NCBI RefSeq assembly: GCF_018860165.1
Contig: NZ_JAHKNG010000006.1
Coordinates: 1 to 64,000, forward strand
From: Paracoccus marinaquae
GTDB taxonomy: Bacteria; Pseudomonadota; Alphaproteobacteria; Rhodobacterales; Rhodobacteraceae
Reading direction: 5' to 3'
DNA: 64,000 nucleotides
Shown: positions 36,216-52,619 of the stretch, one piece after another
Layout of the letters: every line of letters begins with the position of its first letter
Numbering within the stretch: position 1 is the first letter of the stretch
Made by a program: the position numbers and the translations under genes
The notes under the pieces: generated by a model
The model's input: only the letters and a program-made list of their open reading frames with translations
Told to the model about the DNA's origin: nothing
The model's database searches: none

Positions 36216-37282
36216 GGCACCAGATTGGACAGGCTGTCGGGCCATTCGATATCCGGATCGATACGCAGATAGGCCATGCCCGGCAGCCCGGTCTTGACGT
36301 AATCGCTGTACTTGCGCAGCAGGTCGGGATCGACCTGGGCGCGGACCCGGAACATCAGCTTTTCGCGCTCCTCGGCGGTTTCCACCGTCTTCGGCGTGAA
36401 CTGCGCCACATCGGCGACATAAGAGATCCGCGCCGGGATCACATAGTCGGGCGCGGCGTCCATGACTAGCCGCGCCTCGGCCCCGACCTCGACCCGGCCC
36501 GCCTGCGAGGTCGGCAGGAAGAAGGTCATGTAGACATCCTCGAGATCGACCAGATTGAGGATGCGCCCGCCCGCCGCGACGATCTCGCCCTCCTGCGCGA
36601 TCAGATACTGCACCCGCCCGTCGCGCGGCGATTCCAGCGCGGTATCGTCGATCAGCACATCGATCCCCTCGATCGCCGCCGTGGCCGCCTCCACCGCCGC
36701 CTCGGCATCGACGACCTGCGCCCGGGCCGAACTGATCGCGGCCTCTGTGGCGGCAAGGTTCGCCTCGGCCGAGGCCAGTCCGGCCTGGGTCTCGCGCCCC
36801 GCCGCACGGGCATCGTCCAGCACCTGCTGCGAGACGACATTGGTGCGGGCCAGACCCTCGGCGCGGCTCAGCCGGGAGGCGGCGGCATCGGCCGACGCCC
36901 GCGCCTGCTCGACCGTGGCCTCGGCCGCCTTGTGCTGCGCCTCGGCCTGGGTGACGAGGCTTCGGGCGGTGTCCACCCCGATCCGGGCACGGCGCAGTTG
37001 CGCCTCGGCCTGACGCTTCTGCGCGCTCAGTTGCAGCAGGTCCATCTGCACCAGAACCTCGCCCTTGCGCACGACCTGACCCTCCTCGGCGCGGATCTCG
37101 GCGATGCGACCGCCCGACAGGGCCGCAATGTCGATCTCGGTCGCCTCGATCCGGCCATTGCCCGAGGCGATCCCCTCGGGCAACCCGTTGGCCGTGCTGC
37201 TCTGCCAGGCCAGCCATGCCGCCACGGCCAGAACCGCGGCGGCCACGCCCCAGCCCAGCCTTGTCTTCAACTTGTCAGCCAT
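36212..37282 (-). CDS. HlyD-family membrane fusion protein (YhiI-like)
   Basis: A 356-residue periplasmic adaptor: an N-terminal membrane anchor ([15 protein letters not shown]), a biotinyl-lipoyl half ([21 protein letters not shown]), an alanine-rich coiled-coil hairpin of about 130 residues ([11 protein letters not shown] through AAIEGIDV), and the second lipoyl half with the beta-barrel ([19 protein letters not shown]). It would connect the RbbA/YhhJ-type pump to an outer-membrane channel, which is not encoded nearby. It is the first gene of the exporter operon and starts 18 bp after the phaC stop side boundary, so readthrough from phaC is possible. Confidence 0.88.
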   Translation of the reverse strand: MADKLKTRLGWGVAAAVLAVAAWLAWQSSTANGLPEGIASGNGRIEATEIDIAALSGGRIAEIRAEEGQVVRKGEVLVQMDLLQLSAQKRQAEAQLRRARIGVDTARSLVTQAEAQHKAAEATVEQARASADAAASRLSRAEGLARTNVVSQQVLDDARAAGRETQAGLASAEANLAATEAAISSARAQVVDAEAAVEAATAAIEGIDVLIDDTALESPRDGRVQYLIAQEGEIVAAGGRILNLVDLEDVYMTFFLPTSQAGRVEVGAEARLVMDAAPDYVIPARISYVADVAQFTPKTVETAEEREKLMFRVRAQVDPDLLRKYSDYVKTGLPGMAYLRIDPDIEWPDSLSNLVP

Positions 37283-37300
37283 TGCCGCGCCTTTCCGCCG

Positions 37301-39178
37301 TCACTTCTGGAACACATAGCTGCCGGGCGCGTCGTAAAGCGGCGCCAGCCCCTTCTCGGGCGCGCCCATCCGGGGCGGATCGACCATCTCGCCGCCGTCG
37401 TGATCCTGCAACCAGTCGTTCCAGGCCAGCCACCACGAGCCCGGCTGCGGGTCATGCGCCTCTTTCCAGTCGCAGGCCATCGGCAGGCAGTCGCCCAGCC
37501 GATAGGTCCCGATGCGGAAATGGCGGCGCGGATGGCCCGGTTCGCTGACGATCCCGGCATTATGCCCGCCCGAGGTCAGCACGAAGGTCACCTCGGTATC
37601 GGTGACCTGATGGATCTTGTAGACCGAGGTCCAGGGCGCGACGTGATCGCGTTCGGTGCCCACCGCGAAGATCGGCGCGCGGATGTTCTGCAGCACCGCC
37701 GGGCGGCCCTCGACCAGGAACCGGCCGGTCGCCAGTTCATTGTCCAGATAGAGCCGCTGCAGGTATTCGGAATGCATCCTGTAGGGCATGCGCGTGCTGT
37801 CGGCATTCCAGGCCATCAGGTCGATCATCGGCGTCCGCTCGCCCATCAGATAGTCATGCACCATCCGCGACCAGATCAGGTCGTTCGACCTCAGCAACTG
37901 GAACGCCCCGCCCATCTGGTCGGCCGACAGATAGCCGCGGTTCCACATCATGCTTTGCAGGAAATGCAGCTGGCTGGAATCGATGAACAGCGCCAGTTCG
38001 CCCGGCTCGGTGAAATCGACCTGCGCGGCCAGCAGCGACACGGTTGCCAGTTGCGAATGGCAGGCCTCCGAAGCGGCGGCAATGGCCAGCAGCGTGCCGC
38101 CCAGGCAATAGCCGGCCGCGTGGACGCGCCGGTCGGGCAGGATGGTCGAGACCGCATCCAGCGCCGCCATGATCCCAAGGCTGCGATAATCATCCATGGT
38201 CAGGTCGCGGTCCTCGGCATCGGGGTTGCGCCACGAGATGGCGAAGACCGTATGCCCCTGCCCGACCAGCCAGCGGATCAGCGAGTTTTCCGGCGACAGG
38301 TCGAGAATGTAGTATTTCATGATCCAGGCCGGCACGATCAGGATCGGCTCGGGATGCACCTTGTCGGTGGCGGGTTCGTACTGGATCAACTCGATCAGGT
38401 GATTGCGGAACACCACCTTGCCCGGCGTCACCGCCAGTTCGCGGCCCGGACGGAAGGCCTCGGCCCCGACCGGCGGCTGACCCGTCACCAGCCGCGAGAC
38501 ATCCTCGACCCAGTTCTGCCAGCCATGAAAGAAGTTCATGCCCCCGGTGCGGATGGTCCGGGCGATGACCTCGGGATTGGTGAAGGGATTGTTCGAGGGC
38601 GAGAACATGTCCAGCATCTGCCGCGCCGCGAACGAGACGACATCGGTGTTATGGCGGCTCACGCCGGGCACCTCATGGGTGACGTTGTGCCACCATTGCT
38701 GCTGCATCAGGAAGGACTGCGCCAGCCACGAGAAGGGCGGCTTCTGCCAGCCTTCATGGGTGAAACGATAGTCGCTTTTCAATGGCCGGATCGCCGGCGG
38801 CGCCGAGGGATCGAAGGTCGAGGCCAGCAGATGCGCCATCAGCCGGCTGCTCTTGCGCGCGGCCTTGTAGCCCAGTTCCATCCGCTTGCCCGGCGACGCC
38901 GCCAGATGCACGGCCCAGTCCGACATGGCCAGCATCGCCGCCGCGGGCGAGAACCCGCCGGTGGCCTGACCGATCAGCGCCTCGGACATCCGGTCCAGCG
39001 ACCGGAACGCCTCGAGCCCCAGCCCCTCGTCCGGGCGGGCCTGCGGCGGCGGCGTCATCGGCGTGGTGATCCGTGGGGCCTGGGGCGCGGCGGCCGGACC
39101 GACCCGCTTTCGGGTGGCCCGTGGGCTGGCGGCGGGGTCGGTCGGCGTCGCGACCACATCTGTATCGACTGTCGGCAT
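37301..39178 (-). CDS. phaC: Class I poly(3-hydroxyalkanoate) synthase
   Basis: A 625-residue PHA polymerase. The lipase-like box GYCLGG holds the catalytic Cys358; the catalytic aspartate and histidine lie in GTERDHVAPW and SGGHNAGIV. Other family segments are FRNHLIELIQYEP and PAWIMKYYILDLSPENSLIRWLV. The first 60 residues are Pro/Ala/Thr-rich and poorly conserved. Start ATG 39178 was chosen since the upstream 51 codons show no family resemblance. No phaZ, phaP or phaR gene is adjacent, so this may be a secondary synthase. It is divergent from a cation ATPase and has an FNR-type box in its promoter. Confidence 0.92.
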   Translation of the reverse strand: MPTVDTDVVATPTDPAASPRATRKRVGPAAAPQAPRITTPMTPPPQARPDEGLGLEAFRSLDRMSEALIGQATGGFSPAAAMLAMSDWAVHLAASPGKRMELGYKAARKSSRLMAHLLASTFDPSAPPAIRPLKSDYRFTHEGWQKPPFSWLAQSFLMQQQWWHNVTHEVPGVSRHNTDVVSFAARQMLDMFSPSNNPFTNPEVIARTIRTGGMNFFHGWQNWVEDVSRLVTGQPPVGAEAFRPGRELAVTPGKVVFRNHLIELIQYEPATDKVHPEPILIVPAWIMKYYILDLSPENSLIRWLVGQGHTVFAISWRNPDAEDRDLTMDDYRSLGIMAALDAVSTILPDRRVHAAGYCLGGTLLAIAAASEACHSQLATVSLLAAQVDFTEPGELALFIDSSQLHFLQSMMWNRGYLSADQMGGAFQLLRSNDLIWSRMVHDYLMGERTPMIDLMAWNADSTRMPYRMHSEYLQRLYLDNELATGRFLVEGRPAVLQNIRAPIFAVGTERDHVAPWTSVYKIHQVTDTEVTFVLTSGGHNAGIVSEPGHPRRHFRIGTYRLGDCLPMACDWKEAHDPQPGSWWLAWNDWLQDHDGGEMVDPPRMGAPEKGLAPLYDAPGSYVFQK

Positions 39179-39244
39179 GATCTGTTTTCCGTCTCGTTCG
39201 ATTCGGCGGCGGCTCCAGTATCCGGATCGTGCGGGACTTCCGCC

Positions 39245-39258
39245 TTGATACCGGTCAA
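39245..39258. promoter_or_regulatory. FNR-type box between phaC and the cation ATPase gene
   Basis: TTGATACCGGTCAA fits TTGAY-N4-RTCAA. On the minus strand a -10-like GATACT lies at 39222-39217; a start near 39210 would put the box centre about 41.5 bp upstream, the classic FNR class II spacing, serving phaC. On the plus strand CATATT (39288-39293) is a weaker possibility for the ATPase gene. A second dyad, GGTCAAT-N10-ATTGACC (39253-39276), overlaps the box. Confidence 0.65.
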
Positions 39259-39397
39259 TATCGGGGCGGATTGACCCGGGTGCTGGACATATTCCCGCCC
39301 CGATGTAACAGTTTTCGCTGCGTCGCGGCAAAGACCTGCGGCACGACGCAGCCCACCACCATTCCGGGCGGGCACGGACTCAGCAATCGGGATTGCC

Positions 39398-42031
<2,634 letters not shown>

Positions 42032-42050
42032 CCATCGAGACCCGGCGGAG

Positions 42051-42428
42051 ATGACAGCAACCACCCCGGATATCCGCATCGCCCGCGTCTATGACGCCGA
42101 TGACGACACGAAGGCCGGGGTCCGGCTGCTGGTCGACCGGATCTGGCCGCGCGGCATCCGCAAGGCCGATCTGCAGCCGGACGCCTGGCTGCGCGACATC
42201 GCCCCCAGCACGGCCCTGCGCAAATGGTTCGGCCACGATCCGGCGAAATGGGAGGAGTTCCGCCGCCTCTATGCCGCCGAACTGGATGCCCGGCCCGAGG
42301 CGGTCGAGGCGGCGCTGGACTGGTGCCGGCGCGGGCCGGTCACGCTGCTTTACGGTGCCTCCGACCGGGAACACAATCAGGCCGTGCTGTTGCGCGACTA
42401 CCTGCGCGACCGTCTCGGCAGGGACTGA
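42051..42428 (+). CDS. DUF488 family protein
   Basis: A 125-residue DUF488 protein, recognised by VRLLVDRIWPRGIRKADLQPDAWLRDIAPS, the WFGHDP motif, WEEFRRLYAAEL and the C-terminal GPVTLLYGASDREHNQAVLL. The biochemical function of the family is not known to me. It is codirectional with the cation ATPase, 19 bp after it, and is followed by a clear terminator, so the two form a transcription unit. GGCGGAG sits directly before the ATG, closer than usual for a ribosome binding site. Confidence 0.85.
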   Translation: MTATTPDIRIARVYDADDDTKAGVRLLVDRIWPRGIRKADLQPDAWLRDIAPSTALRKWFGHDPAKWEEFRRLYAAELDARPEAVEAALDWCRRGPVTLLYGASDREHNQAVLLRDYLRDRLGRD

Positions 42429-42481
42429 ACCCGCAGCCGGTTTGTCCGCGCGATCCGGCCCGACATTGCCGGAGCAAGAAA

Positions 42482-42512
42482 CGCGGCCCGCCCCAAGGCA
42501 GGCCGCGTCTTT
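42482..42512 (+). terminator. Terminator of the ATPase-DUF488 operon
   Basis: CGCGGCC (42482-42488) pairs with GGCCGCG (42501-42507), followed by TCTTT. It lies 53 bp after the DUF488 stop. Confidence 0.65.
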
Positions 42513-42523
42513 GCAGTTCTTGT

Positions 42524-42539
42524 CCGGGCGCGCGCCCGG
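42524..42539. repeat. 16-bp perfect palindrome after katG
   Basis: CCGGGCGCGCGCCCGG is self-complementary over all 16 bases and lies ten bases beyond the katG stop, in the convergent gap with DUF488. It could form the katG transcript end; there is no adjacent U-run on the minus strand. Confidence 0.5.
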
Positions 42540-42549
42540 AACAGGCAGG

Positions 42550-44814
<2,265 letters not shown>

Positions 44815-44838
44815 CTAGCAAAGCCCGTGAATATGGAT

Positions 44839-44869
44839 AAGTTATATATTCTGATTGAAACAATAACTT
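44839..44869 (-). promoter_or_regulatory. Dyad in the katG promoter region
   Basis: AAGTTAT (44839-44845) and ATAACTT (44863-44869) form a 7-bp dyad with a 17-bp AT-rich spacer, about 120-150 bp before the katG start. On the minus strand TTGTTT-N17-TTATCC could serve as promoter hexamers. OxyR control of katG is common in the group, but the site does not match the four-part OxyR consensus well. Confidence 0.38.
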
Positions 44870-45184
44870 CACCTGATGACGAGCAGCCTGCGCCATGGCG
44901 ATGCTGCACAAAGCCGTCTGAAGGGTGAGTGATCCCCCACACTTGGCCGATATCGGGGGTCCCCAAAATTGCGGTGACAGGCTTCGGGGGAAAGCGTCGC
45001 ACCCTTTCGGGACGGCTTGGCGACGAAGCCCGCAGGCAGGGTGCAGCGTGTGAAGGAGGCGAGTTACCGGACCGGGCAATAGCCAGAGAGGCTGATCAAG
45101 GGACAGCAATGGGACCTATCCGCGCCCAGCTCTCACGGCCTGTCGGTTTCCTTCGGCAGCTCCCTGATCAAGAGGATCCGGGCG

Positions 45185-45212
45185 CAAAAAAGCCCGCCCC
45201 TTTCGGGACGGG
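45185..45212 (-). terminator. Terminator of the rpsL-rpsG-fusA-tuf operon
   Basis: On the minus strand a GC-rich hairpin (GCCCGTCCC / GGGGCGGGC, positions 45212-45191, one mismatch) is followed by six U residues (45190-45185). It lies about 100 bp after the tuf stop. Confidence 0.85.
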
Positions 45213-45312
45213 CTTCTTCTGTCGAGGCTGCGCATTCAGGCGCAGCCTGGATCGCATCTGTCGATACCTGCAACACCCGCGTCGGCATTCCGACGCCGGT
45301 GCCACCCGGCCA

Positions 45313-46488
<1,176 letters not shown>

Positions 46489-46512
46489 GATTGGCTCCTC
46501 TTTTCTTGTGAC

Positions 46513-46570
46513 GGTGCGTGCCGGGCACGCACCCTACGGGGGTGGTAGGGTGCGTGGTCGCCCACGCACC
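46513..46570. repeat. Nested palindromic intergenic element between fusA and tuf
   Basis: Two hairpins lie side by side: GGTGCGTGC-CGG-GCACGCACC (46513-46533) and GGTGCGTGG-TCGC-CCACGCACC (46549-46570). They are joined by ACCCTAC (46531-46537) and GTAGGGT (46545-46551), which are also complementary. The design is that of a REP/BIME-like extragenic palindrome. It separates the two genes within an operon and could stabilise or split the transcript. Confidence 0.65.
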
Positions 46571-46574
46571 GCCG

Positions 46575-48698
<2,124 letters not shown>

Positions 48699-48716
48699 TA
48701 GGGGCCTTCCTTCCGA

Positions 48717-49199
<483 letters not shown>

Positions 49200-49571
49200 T
49201 TACTTCGGACGCTTGGCGCCGTATTTCGAACGACGCTGGCGACGATCCTTGACGCCCTGGGTATCCAGCACACCGCGCAGGATGTGGTAACGGACACCCG
49301 GAAGGTCTTTCACACGACCGCCACGGATCAGCACGACGCTGTGTTCCTGGAGGTTGTGCTTTTCGCCCGGGATGTAGGAGATGACCTCGAAGCCATTCGT
49401 CAGGCGCACCTTGGCGACCTTCCGCATGGCGGAGTTCGGTTTCTTCGGCGTCGTGGTATAGACGCGCGTGCAGACGCCGCGCTTCTGCGGGCATCCTTGC
49501 AGGTGCTGCGATTTGCTGCGCTGCACCTTGGGCTGCCGCGGTTTGCGGATCAGCTGTTGAATCGTCGGCAT
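49200..49571 (-). CDS. rpsL: 30S ribosomal protein S12
   Basis: A 123-residue S12, part of the decoding centre. [29 protein letters not shown] and [13 protein letters not shown] are complete; the lysines in the last two motifs that mutate in streptomycin resistance are wild type. ATG 49571 gives the universal family N-terminus; the open frame extends 27 codons upstream without resemblance. It is the first gene of the rpsL-rpsG-fusA-tuf operon, with its own promoter about 200 bp upstream. Confidence 0.98.
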   Translation of the reverse strand: MPTIQQLIRKPRQPKVQRSKSQHLQGCPQKRGVCTRVYTTTPKKPNSAMRKVAKVRLTNGFEVISYIPGEKHNLQEHSVVLIRGGRVKDLPGVRYHILRGVLDTQGVKDRRQRRSKYGAKRPK

Positions 49572-49774
49572 TCGGTTCCCCGTCTTGCTTTCGTCAATAC
49601 TCGCAGCCGACAGGCTGCACCACTTCTCGACGGCGCCTTGCGCGAATCGCAAAACGCCAAACCCGTCCGGTCCCTTAGCGGGGTGGACGGGAACTTTCCA
49701 GAGGATCGGGGATATTCCCGGATCGTGACCAAAATAGGTTCTGGGCCCGGAACGGCTGACCGTCGGGTGTGCGG

Positions 49775-49803
49775 CGTATATGGGGAATCGCCGGGTGTGT
49801 CAA
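49775..49803 (-). promoter_or_regulatory. Sigma-70 promoter of the rpsL operon
   Basis: On the minus strand a perfect TTGACA (49803-49798) is followed by a 17-bp spacer and TATACG (49780-49775). Transcription would start near 49768, leaving a leader of about 195 bp before rpsL. The position just after the upstream glycosyltransferase stop makes the str operon independent of rpoC transcription. Confidence 0.75.
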
Positions 49804-49827
49804 CAAGACCGCCCCGTCGCGAAAGGG

Positions 49828-50643
49828 TCAGGCGAGGGCCCGGCCCAGTTGCTCCAACCCCTCGCGGCGCAGGCGGAAACGCTGCCAAAGCAGGTCGTCC
49901 AGTTCGGCGGGTTCGACCGGCCAGGGCACCCCCTGCCCCATCGAGCCCGAGTCGCTGTCGGCATGGATCGACCGGATGAACATCAACGGCCGGGTGATCG
50001 CCACGCCCGGCATCCACAACCCGATCTTCGAATGATCATAGTTCAGCGCGCTCTCCTGCGCCTCGGGGCGCAGAAAGACCGTCAGGGCGACGCCCATATT
50101 GTGGCAGATGCGCGGCGTCAGCTGAACACCACCCTCCTGCAAGCGCAGCATCAGGCCGCGCGAATGATCCAGCGCCAGCCGGCCCTCGGCCCGCCACAGC
50201 GCCTCGACATGGCCGAAATCGGCGCGGGCGGAGGCGATATAGTCGATGGCTACGGCATCGTCGTCGTCATGGCGAAAATGCCCGATCACATCGGCGCGGG
50301 GATCGACATGGGGCGCGATGGCCGCACGGCAGGCCGGCAGATGCCATTTCATCGGCGGCACCAGAGCCAGCCGCAACTGCGGGATCTCGGCGCTCAGTGC
50401 CTTGAGCCGCGACAGCCAGGGTTCCGGCAGGTCGGGGCCGGTCATCACCACCAGCGTGAAATCGGGATCGGTCTGCGCGCGCCATGCCGGCAGCGCCACC
50501 TCGCTGAACCACAGCCAGCGGCGGCGCAGACGGGCGGGATCGTAAAGCAGGGCCCGACGTTCCTCATAGCTGGCATGATCGATCTGAAAGCCGCGCAGGC
50601 CGACATAGGAAAACCGGCACAGCCCCAGCATCTGCACACGCAT
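49828..50643 (-). CDS. Rhamnosyltransferase-like protein, copy 2
   Basis: A 271-residue protein of the putative rhamnosyltransferase family (Pfam Rhamno_transf as I recall). The shared pattern is MRVQMLGLCRFSY at the start, YDPARLRRRWLWFSEVALPAWRAQTDPDF, and a DDDD acidic cluster (GHFRHDDDDAVAIDYI) likely to bind metal-nucleotide sugar, with a final DDLLWQRFRL. It is clearly paralogous to the gene at 51645-52481. The start codon shares a base with the DMT permease stop (TGATG). Donor and acceptor are unknown; a cell-surface polysaccharide role is inference. It is the last gene of the three-gene cassette between rpoC and rpsL. Confidence 0.75.
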   Translation of the reverse strand: MRVQMLGLCRFSYVGLRGFQIDHASYEERRALLYDPARLRRRWLWFSEVALPAWRAQTDPDFTLVVMTGPDLPEPWLSRLKALSAEIPQLRLALVPPMKWHLPACRAAIAPHVDPRADVIGHFRHDDDDAVAIDYIASARADFGHVEALWRAEGRLALDHSRGLMLRLQEGGVQLTPRICHNMGVALTVFLRPEAQESALNYDHSKIGLWMPGVAITRPLMFIRSIHADSDSGSMGQGVPWPVEPAELDDLLWQRFRLRREGLEQLGRALA

Positions 50644-51578
50644 CAGCGCCTCCCCAGTTGCGCCTCGCGCCAGATCACATAGACCCCGGCCCCGACGACC
50701 AGCCCCGAGCCGAGCCAGGTCCAGAAATCCGGCCATTCGCCAAAGACCAGCAGCCCGGCAAGGATCGCCACGATCAGCGAGGCATAGCGGAATGGCGCGA
50801 CATAGGAGATCTCGCCCACCCGCATGGCGGTGACGGCACTGACATAGCCGATGGTCAGGAAACCGCCGGCCAGCAGGATCAGGGCCAGTTGCATCGGGCT
50901 GGGCATCACCCAGCCCTGCCACAGGCTGCCGATCAGCCCCATCCCGGTCACCGCCGCCGCCGCATAGAAGGCAATCGTCGCCGAACTGACCTCGCGGCCG
51001 AAATTCCGTGTCACCAGATCGCGCAGGGCAATCAGCAGAACCGCCCCGAGTGCCACCAGCGACCAGATCCCGAAGGTGCCGCTGCCCGGCCGCAGGATGA
51101 TCATCACGCCCAGCAGGCCGACGACGACGGCGCTGGTCCGGCGCCAGCCCAATGTCTCACCGAAAAACAGCGCAGCGCCCAGCATCACCACCAGCGGCAG
51201 CGACTGCATCACCGCCGACAGATCACCGATCGCGATCACCTGCAACGCGTTCAGGAACAGCACCGTCGATCCCACCTCGCCCAGCACCCGCAGCGCCATC
51301 GGCCGGCGTGCCGGCGGCGAAAGCCGCAGGCGCAGCCCGCCCTCGCGCAGCGCCAGCAGCCAGATCGCGACCAGAACCACCAGACCGCGCAGGGTGATGG
51401 CCTGATACAGCGGCATCTCCTGCATGACGAATTTCATCGCCGCGTCGTTGCAGCCAAAGCCCAGCATCGACAGCGTCATGAAACCCGCGCCCCGCAGGTT
51501 GTCGCCCGGGCCGTGCGGCTGGGCCGTGATCGATGCCGGACTGACCCGGCGCAGGGGCGAAAGCAGAGGCGCGCGCAT
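50643..51578 (-). CDS. DMT-superfamily (EamA) permease
   Basis: A 311-residue inner-membrane protein with about ten hydrophobic segments in two EamA repeats; PLYQAITLRGLVVLVAIWLLAL starts the first and LARNFG-like loop VTRNFGREVSSATIAFYAAAAV the second. ATG 51578 is chosen over an upstream ATG at 51602 because GAAGGG lies at suitable distance. Members export metabolites such as amino acids or purines; here, between two glycosyltransferase-like genes and coupled to the second, a flippase-like role is conceivable but not shown. Confidence 0.85.
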   Translation of the reverse strand: MRAPLLSPLRRVSPASITAQPHGPGDNLRGAGFMTLSMLGFGCNDAAMKFVMQEMPLYQAITLRGLVVLVAIWLLALREGGLRLRLSPPARRPMALRVLGEVGSTVLFLNALQVIAIGDLSAVMQSLPLVVMLGAALFFGETLGWRRTSAVVVGLLGVMIILRPGSGTFGIWSLVALGAVLLIALRDLVTRNFGREVSSATIAFYAAAAVTGMGLIGSLWQGWVMPSPMQLALILLAGGFLTIGYVSAVTAMRVGEISYVAPFRYASLIVAILAGLLVFGEWPDFWTWLGSGLVVGAGVYVIWREAQLGRR

Positions 51579-51644
51579 GTGGAAAACCCTTCTCGCCCGC
51601 AAGCGTTAGGTCGCCCGCACCGCGTTGACAAGCATGGCCAACAC

Positions 51645-52481
51645 CTATGGCGCCCCGACGCCCTCGGGCGCGGTCAGCGCCCCGGTCAGTTCGCGCGGGT
51701 CAAGCCGAAAGCGGTTCCACATCACCTTGTCCAGTTGCGTCTGGTCGATCTCGTACAGCTCGCGCCCCAGCCGGGGCTGGTCGGGGCTGTCATTGCTGGC
51801 GTGGAAACTGCGGATCCACATGATCGGCGCGGGCAGGTTGATGCTGGTCAGCATCTGCCAGATCCGGTCATGGCGGTAGTTCATGATCGAACCGGGGCTG
51901 CTGCCCTGAAAATACATGGCCAGTGCCGGCACCCACATCCGCGCCCGCACGCCGTGAAAGGTGAACCCGCCCCCGGCCGCGTGATGCATGGACAGGCCAT
52001 GGCTGTAATCGACCGCGACGCGGCCGGCCTCGGCCATCAGCGGCGCGATCAGGCGGTGATCCGAACGCAGCCGGGCAACGTAATCGCAGGCCACGGCATC
52101 GTCGTCATCCATGCGGAACTGCGCCACGACATCGGCACCGGGTTCGGTATGCCGTTCCAGAAGCCGCTGGCAGATCTGGCCATGCTTGCCGGGGGCGACC
52201 TGTTCCAGCCGGATTTGCGGCACCGCCTCGGCAATGGCGCGCAGCCGGTCCAGCCAGGGCTGCGGCAGATCGTCCGAGGTCGCGAGGATCAGGGTGAAAT
52301 CCGGGTCGGTCTGCCACAGCAGCGTCGACAGGCACAGATTCTCGAAATAGCGCAGGCGCTGATCCAGCCGCCGCGGATCATAGAGGATCTCGCGGTTCCG
52401 TTGCAGATCGCTGCCGGTCGTCTGGAAGGCGTTCTCGACCAGCATCGAGAACCGGCAAAGCCCCAACACCTGTATCCGCAT
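51645..52481 (-). CDS. Rhamnosyltransferase-like protein, copy 1
   Basis: A 278-residue paralogue of the gene at 49828-50643. Both start MR(I/V)Q(V/M)LGLCRFS, share YDPRRLDQRLRYFENLCLSTLLWQTDPDF-like sequence, and carry the acidic FRMDDDDAVACDYV motif and the late MWNRFRLDPREL segment. ATG 52481 gives the shared N-terminus; the longer frame is upstream leader. It is the first gene after the rpoC terminator. Putative sugar transferase; substrate unknown. Confidence 0.75.
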   Translation of the reverse strand: MRIQVLGLCRFSMLVENAFQTTGSDLQRNREILYDPRRLDQRLRYFENLCLSTLLWQTDPDFTLILATSDDLPQPWLDRLRAIAEAVPQIRLEQVAPGKHGQICQRLLERHTEPGADVVAQFRMDDDDAVACDYVARLRSDHRLIAPLMAEAGRVAVDYSHGLSMHHAAGGGFTFHGVRARMWVPALAMYFQGSSPGSIMNYRHDRIWQMLTSINLPAPIMWIRSFHASNDSPDQPRLGRELYEIDQTQLDKVMWNRFRLDPRELTGALTAPEGVGAP

Positions 52482-52568
52482 CGACGCCCCCCAAAAGCCA
52501 CGCAGATCTGTACTGTCGCATTCAGATATTTCCAAGAGGTTGCCCGGCCAGGCGGCCCCCCAATGAAG

Positions 52569-52595
52569 AAGGGCCCGGCGCATGGCCGGGCCCTT
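52569..52595 (-). terminator. Terminator of rpoC
   Basis: A perfect 11-bp stem, AAGGGCCCGGC (52569-52579) with GCCGGGCCCTT (52585-52595), loop of five, lies 24 bp after the rpoC stop. On the minus strand it is followed by CTTCATTGG, only moderately U-rich. Confidence 0.7.
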
Positions 52596-52619
52596 CGGTC
52601 GGTTCAGCCTTGCCGGGGA

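Noticed and set aside
33624..36272. An 882-codon plus-strand frame opposite rbbA
   Set aside because: Shadow frame of rbbA with low-complexity composition.
37005..37500. Clustered plus-strand open frames opposite the HlyD and phaC gene ends
   Set aside because: Overlap complete minus-strand genes and show no domain of their own.
45092..45172. Direct repeat CTGATCAAG as start of a CRISPR array
   Set aside because: Only two copies of nine bases, 72 bp apart; no regular repeat-spacer pattern and no cas gene in the window.
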